From Strongylocentrotus purpuratus (Eukaryota; Echinodermata; Echinoidea; Camarodonta; Strongylocentrotidae): 64,000 nucleotides of DNA. The translations under genes were made by a program, and so were the position numbers. Shown here piece by piece: positions 45,946 through 58,766 of this stretch (the stretch's first letter is position 1; every line of letters starts with the position of its first letter). The stretch spans positions 34,037,078 through 34,101,077 of the forward strand of contig NW_022145605.1 in assembly GCF_000002235.5 (NCBI RefSeq). The letters are read 5' to 3'. Under the pieces are notes generated by a model. The model had not been told where the DNA came from. It saw nothing but the letters and a program-made list of their open reading frames with translations, and searched no databases.

Positions 45946-47419
45946 AAAATGGAAACAAATAAGACATAGAGAGAGAATATGCGGACCGACACAGATATCC
46001 GCATACAGCAAGAGAGATTGATTACTATGAATGTAATTGAATTTTAATGCAAACATTTTCTTTTAAACATAATCCTCTTGAGTTCTTACCTTAATAGCAT
46101 GTAATATCGGGGCACATTGGCGGATGCTGTGGGCCGATTGTACGAGAAAACCTTTCCTTGCCCCTTTCAGAATATATATAATTCCATATAATAATCCTAA
46201 AGGGATATATCCTGACAATGAATGGCGAGAAAAAAAAGAAGTATTCACCATTCTCATTACCATGGTTACATGCTCTACAGTATTGATGCACAATTTGTCT
46301 CCCTATGATGCAGGCCAAGATTTTCTTGCTGAGTGTATGCTAATCGGGTTTGATATGTCTCTCTTAGAATACCAACTGTCTTTGGCTAGCTTGCAGATAA
46401 GTACCATCGGAAGAAAACAACATCAAAAGGGAGATGACACAAAGACGGCATCTGAAGGCCACGGTGGAAGAATCGTAATCCGCCCGTCTGAACTGAATCG
46501 CAAATGGAATTGATGATAAAATTGTTCGCCGACGGTCTTTTCTCGATACGCGTGCCACTAATTTTCACTCCGCAAAATGATGACGTCACTATTTACAGGC
46601 ACTTTGTAGCTTTTCTTAGGCAGCATTCATGTTAAGGTCATGATACCATTCTACCCATTTGTGCTGTAGTTCAGAATTAATGAGTCAAGGTGGTAGATTC
46701 ATGGGCATAGGCATGGGGGAGCGGGCGTTTGGGGTCGTCTCTTTTTAAAATATCACCTTACAGATTCCAATTTTAGCAGTATTTTTAAGGTCTTCTTTTC
46801 TTCTTCAAGGAACAGTCTCTGATGGTACATTCTTGAAGCCAATACATCTTTACAAATTTTAGTTAATAATTACTACATCATGCCTCATCCAGTGGCGGAT
46901 CCAGGGGGGTCCTCCCCTGGGAAAAAATACAGTTTAAAACACGTTAATTTTATCTTTTTTTTAAAGAGGGGCCCCCCTCCCCTGGCGCTCAAGGGGGGGG
47001 TGCGATTTTTCAAATTCGTGCTCCTTACCCTCCCCCTACAAATATTCACCGGCTGGCTGTTTCGCCTTAAACTATTCTCTCAAGAATTGGGCCCCCTCTG
47101 TGGCCCCCTCCCCTGCCGCCGGCTGGATCCGCCCCTTCTGACAAAATAAAAGGGGAGATGCAGTCGCCATGGTCATATTATTCTCAAAGTAATTTCGGGT
47201 AATATCCCCTAGCTCCCTCAATCAGTGACAGCAAACCACATAAGGCACAGAAATAGTGAATTCAAGATGAAATATATATGGATCACAGTAAGCTGAGATG
47301 TTTTACCCCTCCCGTGCTGGAAGGATATGTGATGACTTTCGTCCTAGTTGATAGGCCTCTACTGGTCGGTGAAAGTTCAAGACGTTGCAAGTAAAGTCTT
47401 GACAGTAAACTGAGAGCCT
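45731..47419. repeat. Duplicated block M, copy 2 (outer part)
   Basis: Parallel to 18110-19640 ('ctgaacagagatcgggaatg', 'tcaaaagggagatgacacaaag'). It carries a (GA)n tract at 45908-45943. Frames on the minus strand (46364-46558) match copy 1 only in part. Confidence 0.5.
46890..47140. mobile_element. ~250-bp element with GGCGGATCCAG ends
   Basis: agtggcggatccagg at the left is answered by ctggatccgcc at the right, and the interior is rich in G and C runs. Copy 1 of the block (about 19160) lacks it. It resembles small repeats common in invertebrate genomes; superfamily not assigned. Confidence 0.55.
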
Positions 47420-47870
47420 ACAAGTTCAGTCAAATGCAGAGTTCAGCTCGCTGGAAGAGTGGACATAGACATGACCGTCGATACTAGATCGAGTGTGTCC
47501 ATCAACCCACAGACCGTCCTCGAGAGGCATCTTATCAAAGAAGCCATTCAGCCAACTAGAGTATAAAGTTATCCGACAACTCTCAAGCTGACATCCCGGT
47601 ACTTGGTGCACGTACTGCACACGTCCGTCAAAGTAGGCACTCGTCAAGCCGATGCTACATTGTACGTCGTAAGGATGAGCACTCCTCGGGATGGACCTCA
47701 TCAACAAACTGGATTTGACAATCAAGGGCAGCACCGTTCACATCGAGCACGTAGAAGCCGGTAACGGCGAGGTTCTGTCGTCACCGAAGTTTCGCAAGCT
47801 GATCGCACCAGGTTTGGGGAAAGCGAGAAACTTCAGGATACAAGCATCAGATCAAACAAATAGATAAAAG
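47420..47870 (+). mobile_element. Fossil LTR-retrotransposon protease fragment, copy 2
   Basis: Counterpart of 19640-19833 plus 21221-21410, without the LINE. The translation pattern resembles the aspartic-protease region of a Ty3/Gypsy-like polyprotein. It is broken and has no other parts of the element around it. Old: it predates the block duplication. Confidence 0.5.
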
Positions 47871-49079
47871 AAATATATCAGAACAAGAAATAGCGTGAAA
47901 AAAAAGAGAAATAGAGAGAATAAGGAAAATAAAGGAATGAAGAAAGAGGCACAATTAAAATTAACCAACCTTTCATTCGAGTCGCCAACTCGGAGAAGCT
48001 TGATCCTGTAGGTACATTCATCTTCACTCGTTCCTCCCATCCTCCTGCTTGACTACCACGAAGAAGAGAACTTTCACCAGGTTTCAAAGATCACGCCTTT
48101 CTTTCACGAATAATTTGCATCATGGATTATCGCTCGAAAAGGTTATACAAAAGGTAAGGTGTACTTATCAGAAAGCAAACATGACACGTGTCACTGTAAA
48201 AGGGGATTTATCTGAAGTAAAAAGGGAGTACTTCTTGCACCTAAAACAGGGCACTTATTAAAAAGGGAAAGGGGAATTTACTACAAAGGAAAAGGGCACT
48301 TTTCAAAGTAAAACGGGTGTATTTCCGATTACCGCGCCTCTGACTAAAAGTACATTTAGAAAAACAAAGAAAAACATCATCTAAAGATCAGAAAGGTGAG
48401 AGCAAACAGTGACAAAAATGGCCTGCCATAAATAAGTCCAACTTGTAGTCGATCTTAGTCTTTATGACACACCCCCCCCCCCCCCCCTATGAATCTTTGA
48501 ATATAATTAAATTGCAGTCATTTTTTGTTGTTTTACCAGGACAAAATCAGAAATAAAGATATAAATAGGATAGTAGGCTGTTTGAATATTACGCACCTGT
48601 CATAATCGGGTGACAGTTACGCGTGCCGAATATGTCATTTGCAATTTAAAAATACGAGGGAAGGGAGGCACTGCCCCCTCTACCCCACGACTTGTAGGCC
48701 TCAGCAATAAAGGCGAAATAGCCCCTACATAACCTGAAAATATAATAAATCGAACAACTTTTTAGCTTTCCCAACTAGATCGACAAATTGGTTAGACCAG
48801 TAAAGGTAAAGTTCTAAGATCGAATATCTTCTTTACTTCTCTCTAGCTGTCCGGCCAGATGTGTTTTGCATCAGAGCCATCTATACACAGAGTTGGGCCA
48901 ACTTGGTTTCACTGGGTCACAACATGCCGTATGTTCTTTTGTTTTGTGCTTGCCCAACAAAGAAGTAGTCGCCATCTTGTGTCCAACTCAAACCGGGTTG
49001 GCCAAACTCTCTTAATCAATGGCACTGTTTTGCATGTATATATAGCGCCATCTCTAACATTCCAACCGCTGCGTACTGA
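47871..49079. repeat. End of block M, 'gggcac' minisatellite and intergenic sequence
   Basis: 47871-47985 is A/G-rich and matches 21410-21530. 48140-48330 is a short 'ggggcac' tract. 48600-48840 parallels 9120-9330 ('gaggggaagggaggcactgcccc'-like). 48860-49030 has no counterpart in unit A. No gene. Confidence 0.45.
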
Positions 49080-49519
49080 TGGAAGGGGGTGGGGTGGGTT
49101 CATTTCTAACCAGTGATTTACACATGTTGCTGAAATGACATGATTTTCCGGGATTTGTTCTCACTTTTTTTGTAAATATTGCTTTATTGTGCGTTTATGT
49201 TATAAAGAAATAGAAAGAAAGTAATAAAGAAAGATCAGTGACCTGCCAGTGTCACAAATAAGGTATCAACATATGCTCATCTGACCATTATTAAATGCCT
49301 GAAACTCCTGAGCCTCATGGGCTCAGGCCCTCGGCCCCTGGACCCCACGTTAACTAGTGACCTGCCAGTGTCACCGTGAATAAGGTAGCAAAATATGCTA
49401 AATTGACCATAATCAAATCCCTAAAACCCCGCTCGCTTAGCTCAACCTGATCGTAAAAAATTAGCCCCCACCCCCCTCACTGGTAAAAATTGTGGTGATG
49501 CGGATTTTGTTTGGCCTCC

Positions 49520-49550
<31 letters not shown>

Positions 49551-50749
49551 AAAAAAATTTTTGCCAATTCCGCCACTGTTTCCAACTGTAATCTCGAAGG
49601 AACACCGTTCTACAAGACTTTTAGCAAAAAATTCGAACTTTACTTGACAATGTTTTTGTAATGGGGGATGGGGTAACAGAAATAGAATTCAAGTTTGGCA
49701 CGGGAATATGTCGGCCCGACAGACGCTTGACAAACTACTACACGATCGAGATTTTATTGGGCGATTTCAATCTAGTTGTCTGTCAAAGGTTACTGGGAAT
49801 TCCCAATTACTAAAATTAGAATGTCAAGCTAAATACATACATGTACATAGTACCACGTATGATCAGTGCACCACTATGTTGTAAAGGCAGAGAGTATACA
49901 TGTTTACTGATTTCGTATAACACCTAGACCGATATGTACTGACGGGAAAAGACGTGAGTAAATTAAAATGTACATGTATGTAATTTCCAAAAGAAATGCA
50001 GTGAATTTTTGCAATATTTTGGTTTACATTTTCGTATATTCATGACATTTATATACGCCAACTCCCAGACATTTTTGAGACTTCTTTTGCATCTGGTTTG
50101 TAAAATTATTATTTTCCTTAGACTGAAGTAGTTAGGTCTGGGTCTATATCTCTCTGAGGTGATAAATGAAGAGCGACTGAACCAAGACTAAGATGAGAAT
50201 GACGGGTGTTAAGAAAATGATATCAGTTTAGTAAACAATGAAAAAACAGGCTACAAAATAAAACGGAACAAAACAGAGCTTTGAAACCAGACCACAACAG
50301 TTTAATGTCCTTGATCTTGAACCCGGAAGTAATGTTTGTCGCGTTAGAAAACTTCTGATAATATTGATATCATTCATAAGTATAACTGCTCAGCGTTCGT
50401 TTGTCCTGTGGAAAAAATTTGACGATTTTGGTATGTTATTGTGGTTTGAATTACAAAGTTGTCATGAATCATTATTTTTACATGTTATGTAGATATATGA
50501 ATACACATATGAAATATTTCAGGTAATATGCGATTCTTATTAAACGTAGCTAATATTTCAGGTAACGATTCTGCCAAACCAGAGCCATATAATTTCCTCT
50601 GTACAATCATGATGATTTTTTTATAGTATATTCCTGTGTGCAAAAGTACATGTTTATAGTACTGCTTTTGATACTTCATCAGCTTTAAAATTAGTACACA
50701 ATGTTGCCTACTAAGTTTTAGAGTTGTTAAAAGCCTAGACTTCATGTTA
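49080..50749. repeat. G/C-run repeat block, copy 3
   Basis: Follows 9400-11290 over most of its length ('gatttacacatgttgctgaaatgacatgattttccgggat', a poly-C run near 49520). It includes the later part, about 50390-50750, that matches 10960-11290. Non-coding. Confidence 0.55.
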
Positions 50750-51225
50750 AGAATACGGTATGTTTATTTACATCATATCTGAAGGCAGATCATGGAACGT
50801 AATTTTTTTGTCGTTCAAATTTCAAGAAATTTGTAAATCTTGGTGTTATGCGCTATTAATTAAAGGTACACAGATGAATACTCGAGACAGGTGAATAGCA
50901 CACGTTTGATACTCTTGGTATAAGATTCCGAAGCAAGTATTTTGCGTCGGATGTGCAGATATAGGAAGATCTGAGTTTAAATTCACACCTCCCCTGTATG
51001 AAATCATCGTCAATATATGATACTTGGTTTCATATTAATGAGGGATAATGTAATGATTATTTTTCCAATGAAAATCAAGTGCTAAAATGTAAATAGTAAA
51101 CTACATTTTTGAGACTCATGTCAATTTTGTTTGTTTCGATTCTCACGGTTTACCATTAACCATGGGCTTCAACTTTTTCAATAATTTTTTTTTCTTCATT
51201 TTTCTTTAATTTCGTATTCCTGTAG
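50750..51225 (+). repeat. 5' leader block of TRIM unit E with splice acceptor
   Basis: Matches 240-640 of unit A, then passes directly into a pyrimidine-rich tract and acceptor (cgtattcctgtag ending at 51225). Compared with A it lacks the LINE remnant and the ATC tract. It supplies the empty site for the TTAA element of unit B. Confidence 0.7.
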
Positions 51226-51235
51226 AATTCGAATC

Positions 51236-53062
51236 ATGGCTGATGCATTAAAGAATGTCATTGCTCAGAGTCTCGAGTGTCCTGTATGTCTGGATACCTT
51301 CACCGATCCCAAGATCCTGTCTTGTTCTCACACCTACTGCAAGGCCTGTCTGGACAACCTCTTGGAATGCCATGGTAACGACCAGATGCTCCGATGCCCT
51401 GTCTGCAGAGCTGAAACCCAGGTCCCAAACCGAGATGTCAGCAAATTACCGGCAAGTCTAGCTTTGAAGTCGCTCATAGAGGACGTGAAGAATCATCGTC
51501 AGTTTTGCTCGAATTGTAAATCCGAGGACAAGCCGCAAGCTGCTGTCTACTGTCAAGACTGTGGCAAGTATCTATGTTTCACTTGCCATAACAACCACTC
51601 TCAGTGGCAAGACTTCATCAGTCATGAGGTCTTACCCATGAGTGAGATCGTATCAGGTAAGGTGTCAGTACGTATAGATACCGTAAATGCAGGAACACCC
51701 CAAAGAGGATGAGGAGTGCTTCTGTTCCGACTGCAGGAGATTTGCCTGCTTCAGATGTGTTGTCATGGAACATACAAAGGAAGGACATGGGGTCATTGAG
51801 GCAGCTGTTTATGAAAGCAGCCATATGAAGAGTATCGATGACCTCAAATCCAAGGCAGATGAGAAACGTTCTTGCTTTCAGAAATTCGTTGATTTCATTG
51901 ATGAACAGAAGGAGCGTGTGAGTAATGTTCAGAAGCAGTGTACAGATGATATCAACAAAGCATATGAGGAATCGGTCCGGCAGTTGACAAAGAAGAAGGA
52001 AACCCTCATTGGTGAAGTCAAGGGTAGGACCGAAGAAGTAGAGAAAGAAATGGATGAAATGAAGAAATCGGTTGTGGAGTATATCACACTCACTTTACCA
52101 CCTTAGCTGAAGTGGTAATCAATAGGACAAAGGTACCATCAGATATGGATGCTTTGGCTGCTCACGACACTTTATGTCAAGACTTACAGGAGGCCTTGAA
52201 ACAAGAAGATCCCGACTACAAACAGCCAAGGCATTCGAGCAAGAAAGAAACAAGTGTCAGTTTTAAGAGGAACGTTGGCACGGACGAGCTAGCTCTTGGT
52301 AAGATCGTAAATGCAGTTGCAAGGAACATCGCTTTGCCTACTAAGAATAGCATGAATGCCATGGTTGGTACACCAGACGGTAGGATGGCAGTGGCATGTT
52401 ACGCAGGTGGAGTCGTGATCTTCTCTGCTGATGGTCATCACCAGCATAAAGTTTTCAAGGATGTCCCTATTAATGGAGTAGGGTTCCTCTCTGATGATCG
52501 GTATGTTATACTTGATTGCTCAAACAATATCACACTGTACACATTAGAGTACTCAAAGTTGAATGTAATGTTTGAGACTCTGAGTAAAGATGAAGGTGGA
52601 ATCTCTAAGCTCACTGTAGACGGTAATGACCAGATCTATGTTAGCTACAGGAAAGCCAAGAGGATCCAGGTATTCTCACCAGCAGGTGGGAAGGCGATCA
52701 GGAAGATACCATGCGATGGGTATGAACCTGAGCAGATTACTAGTTATAATGATTACCTGATCACCAGATTTCCTTCTACAATACGATTGATTGACAAACA
52801 AGGTATTGTAAAATATGAATTAACGAGATTAGGGAATCAGTTATTTGCTGCTGTGTCTCAAGGGAATACAATCCTGATAGCCTCGTTGAATCACGATGTA
52901 GGTCTGGTCAGCATTGATGAGTACACTGAGCTGAAGCATATCCAGAACCTCGTCACTGATTACAAGATTGAGAAGCCTGAGCGACAGTGGTACTATCTCC
53001 AGCAGTACCGATCAGGAGAGATCGCTTTCTGCACTTCTGATAGACTCTATATATTCCACTGA
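51236..53062 (+). pseudogene. TRIM E: near full-length copy with two frame shifts
   Basis: The RING, first B-box, second B-box, coiled coil and propeller are all recognisable, with zinc ligands kept. Relative to A, B and D there is a net one-base gain near 51675-51700, just at the start of the second B-box (cgtatagataccgt versus cgtaggtaccgt). A net two-base gain lies near 52085-52105 in the coiled coil, followed by TAG at 52104-52106. The two changes restore the frame, so the propeller from 52112 onward is open to TGA at 53062. As read, translation would give about 159 residues with RING and first B-box only. Sequencing error should be excluded. The propeller patches are distinct (ACYAGG, KDVPIN, GYEPEQ, RFPST). 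Little other decay suggests recent loss. Confidence 0.88.
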
Positions 53063-55019
53063 AAATAATGAATGCCTCATCCTTACTTGTTGCACTGTAT
53101 GATACCACTGTCTTCAGACCCATAGAAAGAAGTGGGGGGGGGGTGCGATGTGTCCGAATGGACCTATTTTTTCTGGTTTAAACAAGCACGCTGAAAAATT
53201 GAGAGTAACATAATATTTCGTTAAAAAACAGACCCATGCCCGGCTATTTTTTTCAAAAACATCCAACAGGCCTGGTGTTTCTGTGACTTTATAAAGTGTA
53301 AAGGTTTATAACATCAAATGGAGTCAGTTATATCACAAACTATGTGAATTTGAGTTTTAGAGACTGTTTCAGAAATTATTTTCCTAAATCATGTCAGATC
53401 AATTTTAATAATTGAAACTTTTTAAAAAGTAAACTTTCTTTTGATATACGGATGTTTTTATCTTTCAAGATTTGGTTGTTGATGATGTATCTACATTGTG
53501 AATTTGATATTTTTTTTTTATAGCTGTTGTAAATGATGTAGACACAATATAATTGTGGACTAAAAGATTGTTTTTACAGTAGGAGATAATCATCATAGTA
53601 ATAGACTCTATATGTATTGGCTTTTAATACAATGACTAATTTTCCTTTATTTTCTACAATCCTTTTCAGATCACTGTCCGATTATTCAAACTAGTTTTTA
53701 CATTTTACCCAGAATCGTAAGAGGAAACGTTTTCATAAAATTACTACTTCTTTATGTCTCTACTTGTGTACGAAGAGTTCAAGAGTTTCAAAAATCGACC
53801 TTTTTATTTTTATGTATTTCGCAAAAGTATTGTAAAACCAATCGTCAAAATAAGGCTTTTTAATATTTTATCTGAAGGACTGTGATATCTTTGTTGTCTG
53901 TTTTCTATGTTTAATTTCCGTCTGGCAAAGTAAGTAGGAGAAATGACATAGAACTAAATACCCGATTCATTTATTCACTTTTTGGAGATATTTCCTTTTA
54001 TCTGTGTTTCAATTTTTTCAGTTTCTGTCCTTAATATATTGTTGATAGACTTATAATATCGCGAACGGTGATTTGTATTTTTTGTGGTAGGGATGTTGTA
54101 ATTTAGTTATTAATTTAATTTGAACTTTTTTTTCTTTTCCATGATCTTTTTTATAATATCACGCACAGTGATGTGTATTTTTTGTGGTAGGAATATTGTG
54201 TTTTGTCATGTCATTCAAATCTGGTAAACGTATTTAACTGTTAATTATATCTTCTTTAGGTCGGCCACTTATGAAGGTCACTTCCTTTCTGGTTGCTACC
54301 TACCCCTTGTACCAAGCAATTTCGATATTTGTGTACCGATGTATATCATGTATTCTATTATTTTGTGTAGCAATTAATGTATTATTTCATGCATACGTTT
54401 GTATGTTATTCTTTAATTGAAATGATGAATATTTATTGATGATAGTTATTGATACGACATTCTATATAGTACAAATTATTATTTGTGTTGATGACATGTA
54501 TTTACAAAACATAATATGAAATATGTGTAGTCTACGGGATTATTTGCAGTTTGCAGGGGAGGGGGGTGTGCAAGTGTGTATAAAAGGGGTAGCAGTTTTT
54601 ACGCTAGAAGGAGCTTGTACTGTGCAACATATAGTTGTAACACTGTACTATATAGATGTGTACTCTGGTTTCTTATGCAGGAATAATGTCTACTGTGATT
54701 GAGCTGTTATTAAATCTTTCTCAAAATTTAGCACGGATTTGAACCTTTCTCCTAAAGCAATACGTTAGACACTAAAACTTTTACGAGGTATTGTAAAAAC
54801 TTTTATTTTGATTACGAAATAAATTAAGATTCACATCGAATTCAGTCTGAGTTTTACATCTATTTCATATATCGCACAGTTGAAAGAGCTTTTGTTCAAG
54901 AGAGTCGCATTTAAGTACAATCAAACCTTACTAATAATTCCATATTTCAAATCAAAAGAAATGAGAGAAACAAAATGGAGAACGTTTGAAATAAATAGAA
55001 TATATTTCATGCATAAAAG
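53063..55019 (+). repeat. TRIM 3' flank block, unit E
   Basis: A largely uninterrupted flank that provides empty sites for the insertions in units C, D and F. A short duplication appears near 54050-54190 ('ttataatatcgcgaacggtgatttgtattttttgtggtagg' twice, diverged). TATAAAAG lies at 54579 and AATAAA near 54826. Confidence 0.65.
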
Positions 55020-55400
55020 TATAAATAATATCTGAATTTCTCCCTTGGGAAGCTACTCAAAACAGGGGCACTTATTAAATAGGAAAAGGGGCACCCGAAA
55101 AAGTGAAAGGGATACTAAAAAGAGGAATTTCTTATACCTAATATGGGACATTCACCAGAGCTGAAAAAGGGCACTTCTTAGAAGAGAACATGCACTTATT
55201 AAAAAGTAAAAGGGGGAACCTATCATATTTAGATAGATTCAGTTATCAAAGGTGGAAAAGGGGCATTTATAAGAAAGATTATGCAAGAAGGGAAGGGATC
55301 AGAAAGCAAAAGGGACACGTGTCGAAGTAAGAGGGGCACTTATCCGAAGTAAGGGGGGGGGACTTTTGGCACCTAATCGGCACCCCTTCGTAAAAAGTTG
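55020..55400. repeat. Degenerate 'ggggcac' minisatellite, unit E
   Basis: Parallels 5150-5520, with units around aaaaggggcacttatt. Poly-G near 55360. The sequence 55400-55880 beyond it has no visible duplicate, apart from an inverted pair of 'cattgcattttactccggtccccaa'-like text (55709 and 55816). Confidence 0.6.
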
Positions 55401-55904
55401 GTCTTAATTGAAGCAGACATATTAGGGGGTATGGGGGTAGATTATAGATATCGAAAACAGACAATGTAAAATGACATTCGAAATCAATAGCTTTCTTATT
55501 GTTTAATTTGGTCTTGATGTATAATGCGTAGAGCTGTAAAAGTTGTCTACACAAAATAAAATAATACTATTTTCTCACTTATGGTGGCATATAGCCATAT
55601 GTTCTTTTAAAAAAAATTGTAAATTTTACTTATCCCATCGTGAATAAATATATGTTCCATTATTTAAAAAATCCAGAAAATCGACACTTCGAGTAATCTT
55701 TCAATAATTCATTGCATTTTACTCCGGTCCCCAATATAAAAAAAATCCTCTGGACGGCCATGCATTTTGGCTCAAGGCATGGGCACACAGAAGATTTGTT
55801 TATGTTGGGGACCGGGATAAAATGCAATAAATTATTGAAAACTTATTGCATTTTCTGTTTTTTGTTTTATTTATGGAAACTGCCCCCTACCCTAGCCCCC
55901 GCTG

Positions 55905-56055
55905 CGTACAGTCATGGTTTAGTGACAAAGCGATGGCCTCGTAACTGTGAGGCCCCAGGATCAAGACCGTGTCGATGTGCTATATTAGTGCCCTTTTGTG
56001 GGGCATTAATCCTCATTACTGTCATTTATGACCTAAGGGCATAGGTCCCCTAGTT
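55905..56055 (+). mobile_element. tRNA-derived SINE fragment
   Basis: A head with TGGTTTAGTGA (A-box-like) and ggatcaagacc (B-box-like) about 35 bases apart is followed by a body ending 'cctaagggcataggtcccct'. No tail repeat is visible. It is different from the SINE in TRIM C. Confidence 0.5.
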
Positions 56056-56876
56056 GATAAGCATAGTAGCATACAAATGCTTTAGCGGTCACGCATAACA
56101 CACTTTGACAAATTATTATTCAATAAAATCTGAGAATGTATACTATTATTTAGATCTTAGATTATTTTTTAATTATTTTAAAAATAATTCCATAAATTGG
56201 GATGAAATAAAAATATTCCACTTTTATGAGCGACAGTGTAGTAACTTTAACTTTGAATAGCAGAAATCATGTGCTATGTTGATAGCAATTTTTCCTTTGT
56301 CATAATTCTTTTTTAAGAACACAATTTTCTGAGGAAGAAAGGCAAATTTCATGCATATCACAAGTAGTCATCACCCCTATAGCTCACTATTCGCGAGCGG
56401 TTTCAATTGTCATAAATTAATCGCTTGTGTGTAAATGAAAAAATACATTACCGGGCCATATCTGAACAAGCCTTTATTCTTTTTGTTAGGGTTCCAGGTT
56501 ATTTCTTACAATAATGGACGGTCCATTGACCTAGTGATGATCATACTCGGTCCATTTAGGGATTCCGGAAATATATTATTGGTAGTGCTCAGTCCATTGT
56601 TATTTGTTACCTGGTAACCAACATACTACATAGGTTCAATTGATCCTCAGGTAATCGAACTATAATAAATGTTTAGAATGTTTAGCGCCATCTTCAACAA
56701 TCCAACTGTAATCTCGAAGGGGGACATATCCGTGAGACTTTGGCAAATGTAATTTTTGTAAAGGGGGGGGGGTAGAAATAGAATTCAATTTTGACACAGG
56801 CATATATTTGCCCCATAGACGTTTGAGAAAATGAGATCGAGTTCTTATTGGGCGATCATTTCACTGGACGAATTAA
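56056..56876. repeat. Intergenic sequence, later part shared with 7560-8110
   Basis: 56056-56400 has nothing recognised. From about 56450 the text matches the region around 7560-8110 and 34840-35400 ('atatctgaacaagccttta', 'gtccattgacc'). Non-coding. Confidence 0.45.
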
Positions 56877-57640
56877 CCCTAATAAGGCCGGGGGGGGCCA
56901 TTATGGCCCCCCCCCCTCCATAATTTTTCTGATTGCTCGAGAACGCATATGGATGGCGCCCCGCCGCTCGCTGACTTTTTTCTTTCAAGCCTTGCGCAAC
57001 TTTTAAAATAATTTTTTTGAAAATCGGACCTACGGTTACAAGGTCACGTGACCTTTTGTCCTTGCATGTCAGCCTCAAAATCGCTCATTTTCGTGATTTG
57101 TGTACAAAACGTATGGCAAAGTCATTTTCCTAAAACAGATCAAACATGAGTTATTGGGTCTTGATTAAAGTTTAGGTGATTGTTTTGGGAGTCAAAATAG
57201 TTGAATTGTAGTAAAAGATGAAATAAAACAACAAAAACAATGAAATACATAAGTTAAAAAAACATGAAATACATAAGAAATTATCAAAACAAGGGATAAC
57301 ATAAGAAATAAGCTGGCTCTTCCAAATTTTTTGTCGTATTATTATTCAGAATGGTCTAATGAACATATCTAGTGAAAAAAATGCTTAAATATGAATAATA
57401 TATGATTTATGGGTAAAAATGTGATTTTTATGACTTTATTTGCATAAATTACCATAAATATGCAAATGAGTGAATTTTTCAAAAATTGAAATTATCATAT
57501 TATTCTTTACACTTCACTTGACATGCGTGCAAATTTTCGCGGCGATCGGCCGCTTCGCGGCCGAGATCTTAAGGGGGGGCCATAATGGCCCCCCCCCCCC
57601 CGGCCCTACTAAGACTTCAAATAGCCCGGCCCTATTAGGG
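56877..57640. mobile_element. 764-bp TTAA-flanked piggyBac-like MITE
   Basis: TTAA at 56873-56876 and 57641-57644 flank ends reading CCCTAATAAGGCCGGG and, from the right, CCCTAATAGGGCCGGG. Just inside are matching GGGGCCATTATGGCCCC palindromes. Sequence on the two sides continues the shared block ('gggcgat...gttgtctgtcaaaggttgctggg'). CCC termini with TTAA targets are typical of piggyBac. No transposase. Confidence 0.8.
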
Positions 57641-57644
57641 TTAA

Positions 57645-58369
57645 CCCTCAACCAAGTTGTCTGTCAAAGGTTGCTGGGATTTCCCAATACCTAAATAGAT
57701 TTATAAACTAAGCACAATAAGCACATACATACTAATGATCGGCGCGCCATTACATCGTAAAGACAAAGAGTATAAATGTACATGTTCACTGATTTCATAT
57801 AACACCTAGGCCGATAAGTATAGTTCCAGAAAAAGAGGTGAGTGAATTAAAATGTCAGCGTCAATTCCGAGTAGAAATTTGGTAAAATGTTTCGACATTT
57901 TCATTCTACATTGACAGGGGCGGCCGAGCGACTTTCAAAGTGGGGGGGGGGCACCAACAAAAAAAGGCACTTTCTGGAAAAGGGGCACCTACAGCGGGAA
58001 ATCTCAAAGCGAAATATACAACTTTTAGACATTGGTATATACCCCTACATTGTGATTACATTATCAGGGATGATTTCAATATTTGTTTCTCTTCATACAT
58101 CATACAAGATATCGCTTAAGCATAAATCTTTACAGTTTGGTGTGATGTCTGAATATGCATTTACGAGCGAGCGAAGCGAGCGAGAAAATTTTTAAAGATC
58201 TGTGAGGTCGCAGTGCGAAAAATTACATCTTATACAGAGGGAAAAAGCCAATCGTGATGGGGTTATAAGCACATTCTCATAACGGAAGACTGAAAAGACC
58301 TTTGATAAGTAACATAATTATATAATCTTTAAATGCGAGCGAGCGCAGCGAGCGAACTTTGGGGAAAAC
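57645..58369. other. Intergenic sequence with GAGCGAGCGAAGCGAGC hairpins
   Basis: 57645-57880 follows the shared block ('gataacacctaggccgataag'). From 57905 comes a separate repeat with a G run and 'aaaggggcacctacagcggg'. Two copies of a GCGAGCGA-type inverted motif lie at about 58162-58183 and 58335-58357. No gene. Confidence 0.4.
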
Positions 58370-58766
58370 TGCTCTTAGTCGCTTTAAATAAGGGGCACGT
58401 TTAATGATTACATGAAAAGGGGACAATTATCGAAAGGGATAATACACTTATTAGAAAAGAAAAGGAGCACGTGTATAAGTACAAAGGATAATTATAAGAG
58501 GTGAAAATGAGACATTTTTTCACTTGAAAAGAGGCACTCACCAGTGATGAAAGGAGGCGTTTACGAAAATGGGAAATGGGGCACTTATTAGAAAATAAGA
58601 GGGGCACATGTTAAAATAAAAGGTGCGCTCATCCGAGTTTAAAAAAGGGGTAGTTATTAAAAGAAGAAGGGGCACTTCTTACAAAGGAAAAAAGGGGAAG
58701 TTGTCAAAGTAAAAAGAGCACCTCTCAGTTTTGAATAGGGCAATCATCAGAGGTGAAGGGGCCCTG
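58370..58766. repeat. Degenerate 'ggggcac' minisatellite abutting TRIM F
   Basis: Units of about 33 bases around aaaaggggcacttattaga run right up to the truncated TRIM gene: 'gaggtgaaggggccct' joins TRIM sequence at 58767. This is the longest tract of the family in the window. Confidence 0.7.

Noticed and set aside
56873-56882. Telomere-like TTAACCCTAA
   Set aside because: It is the TTAA target site plus the terminus of a piggyBac-like MITE, not a telomeric repeat array.
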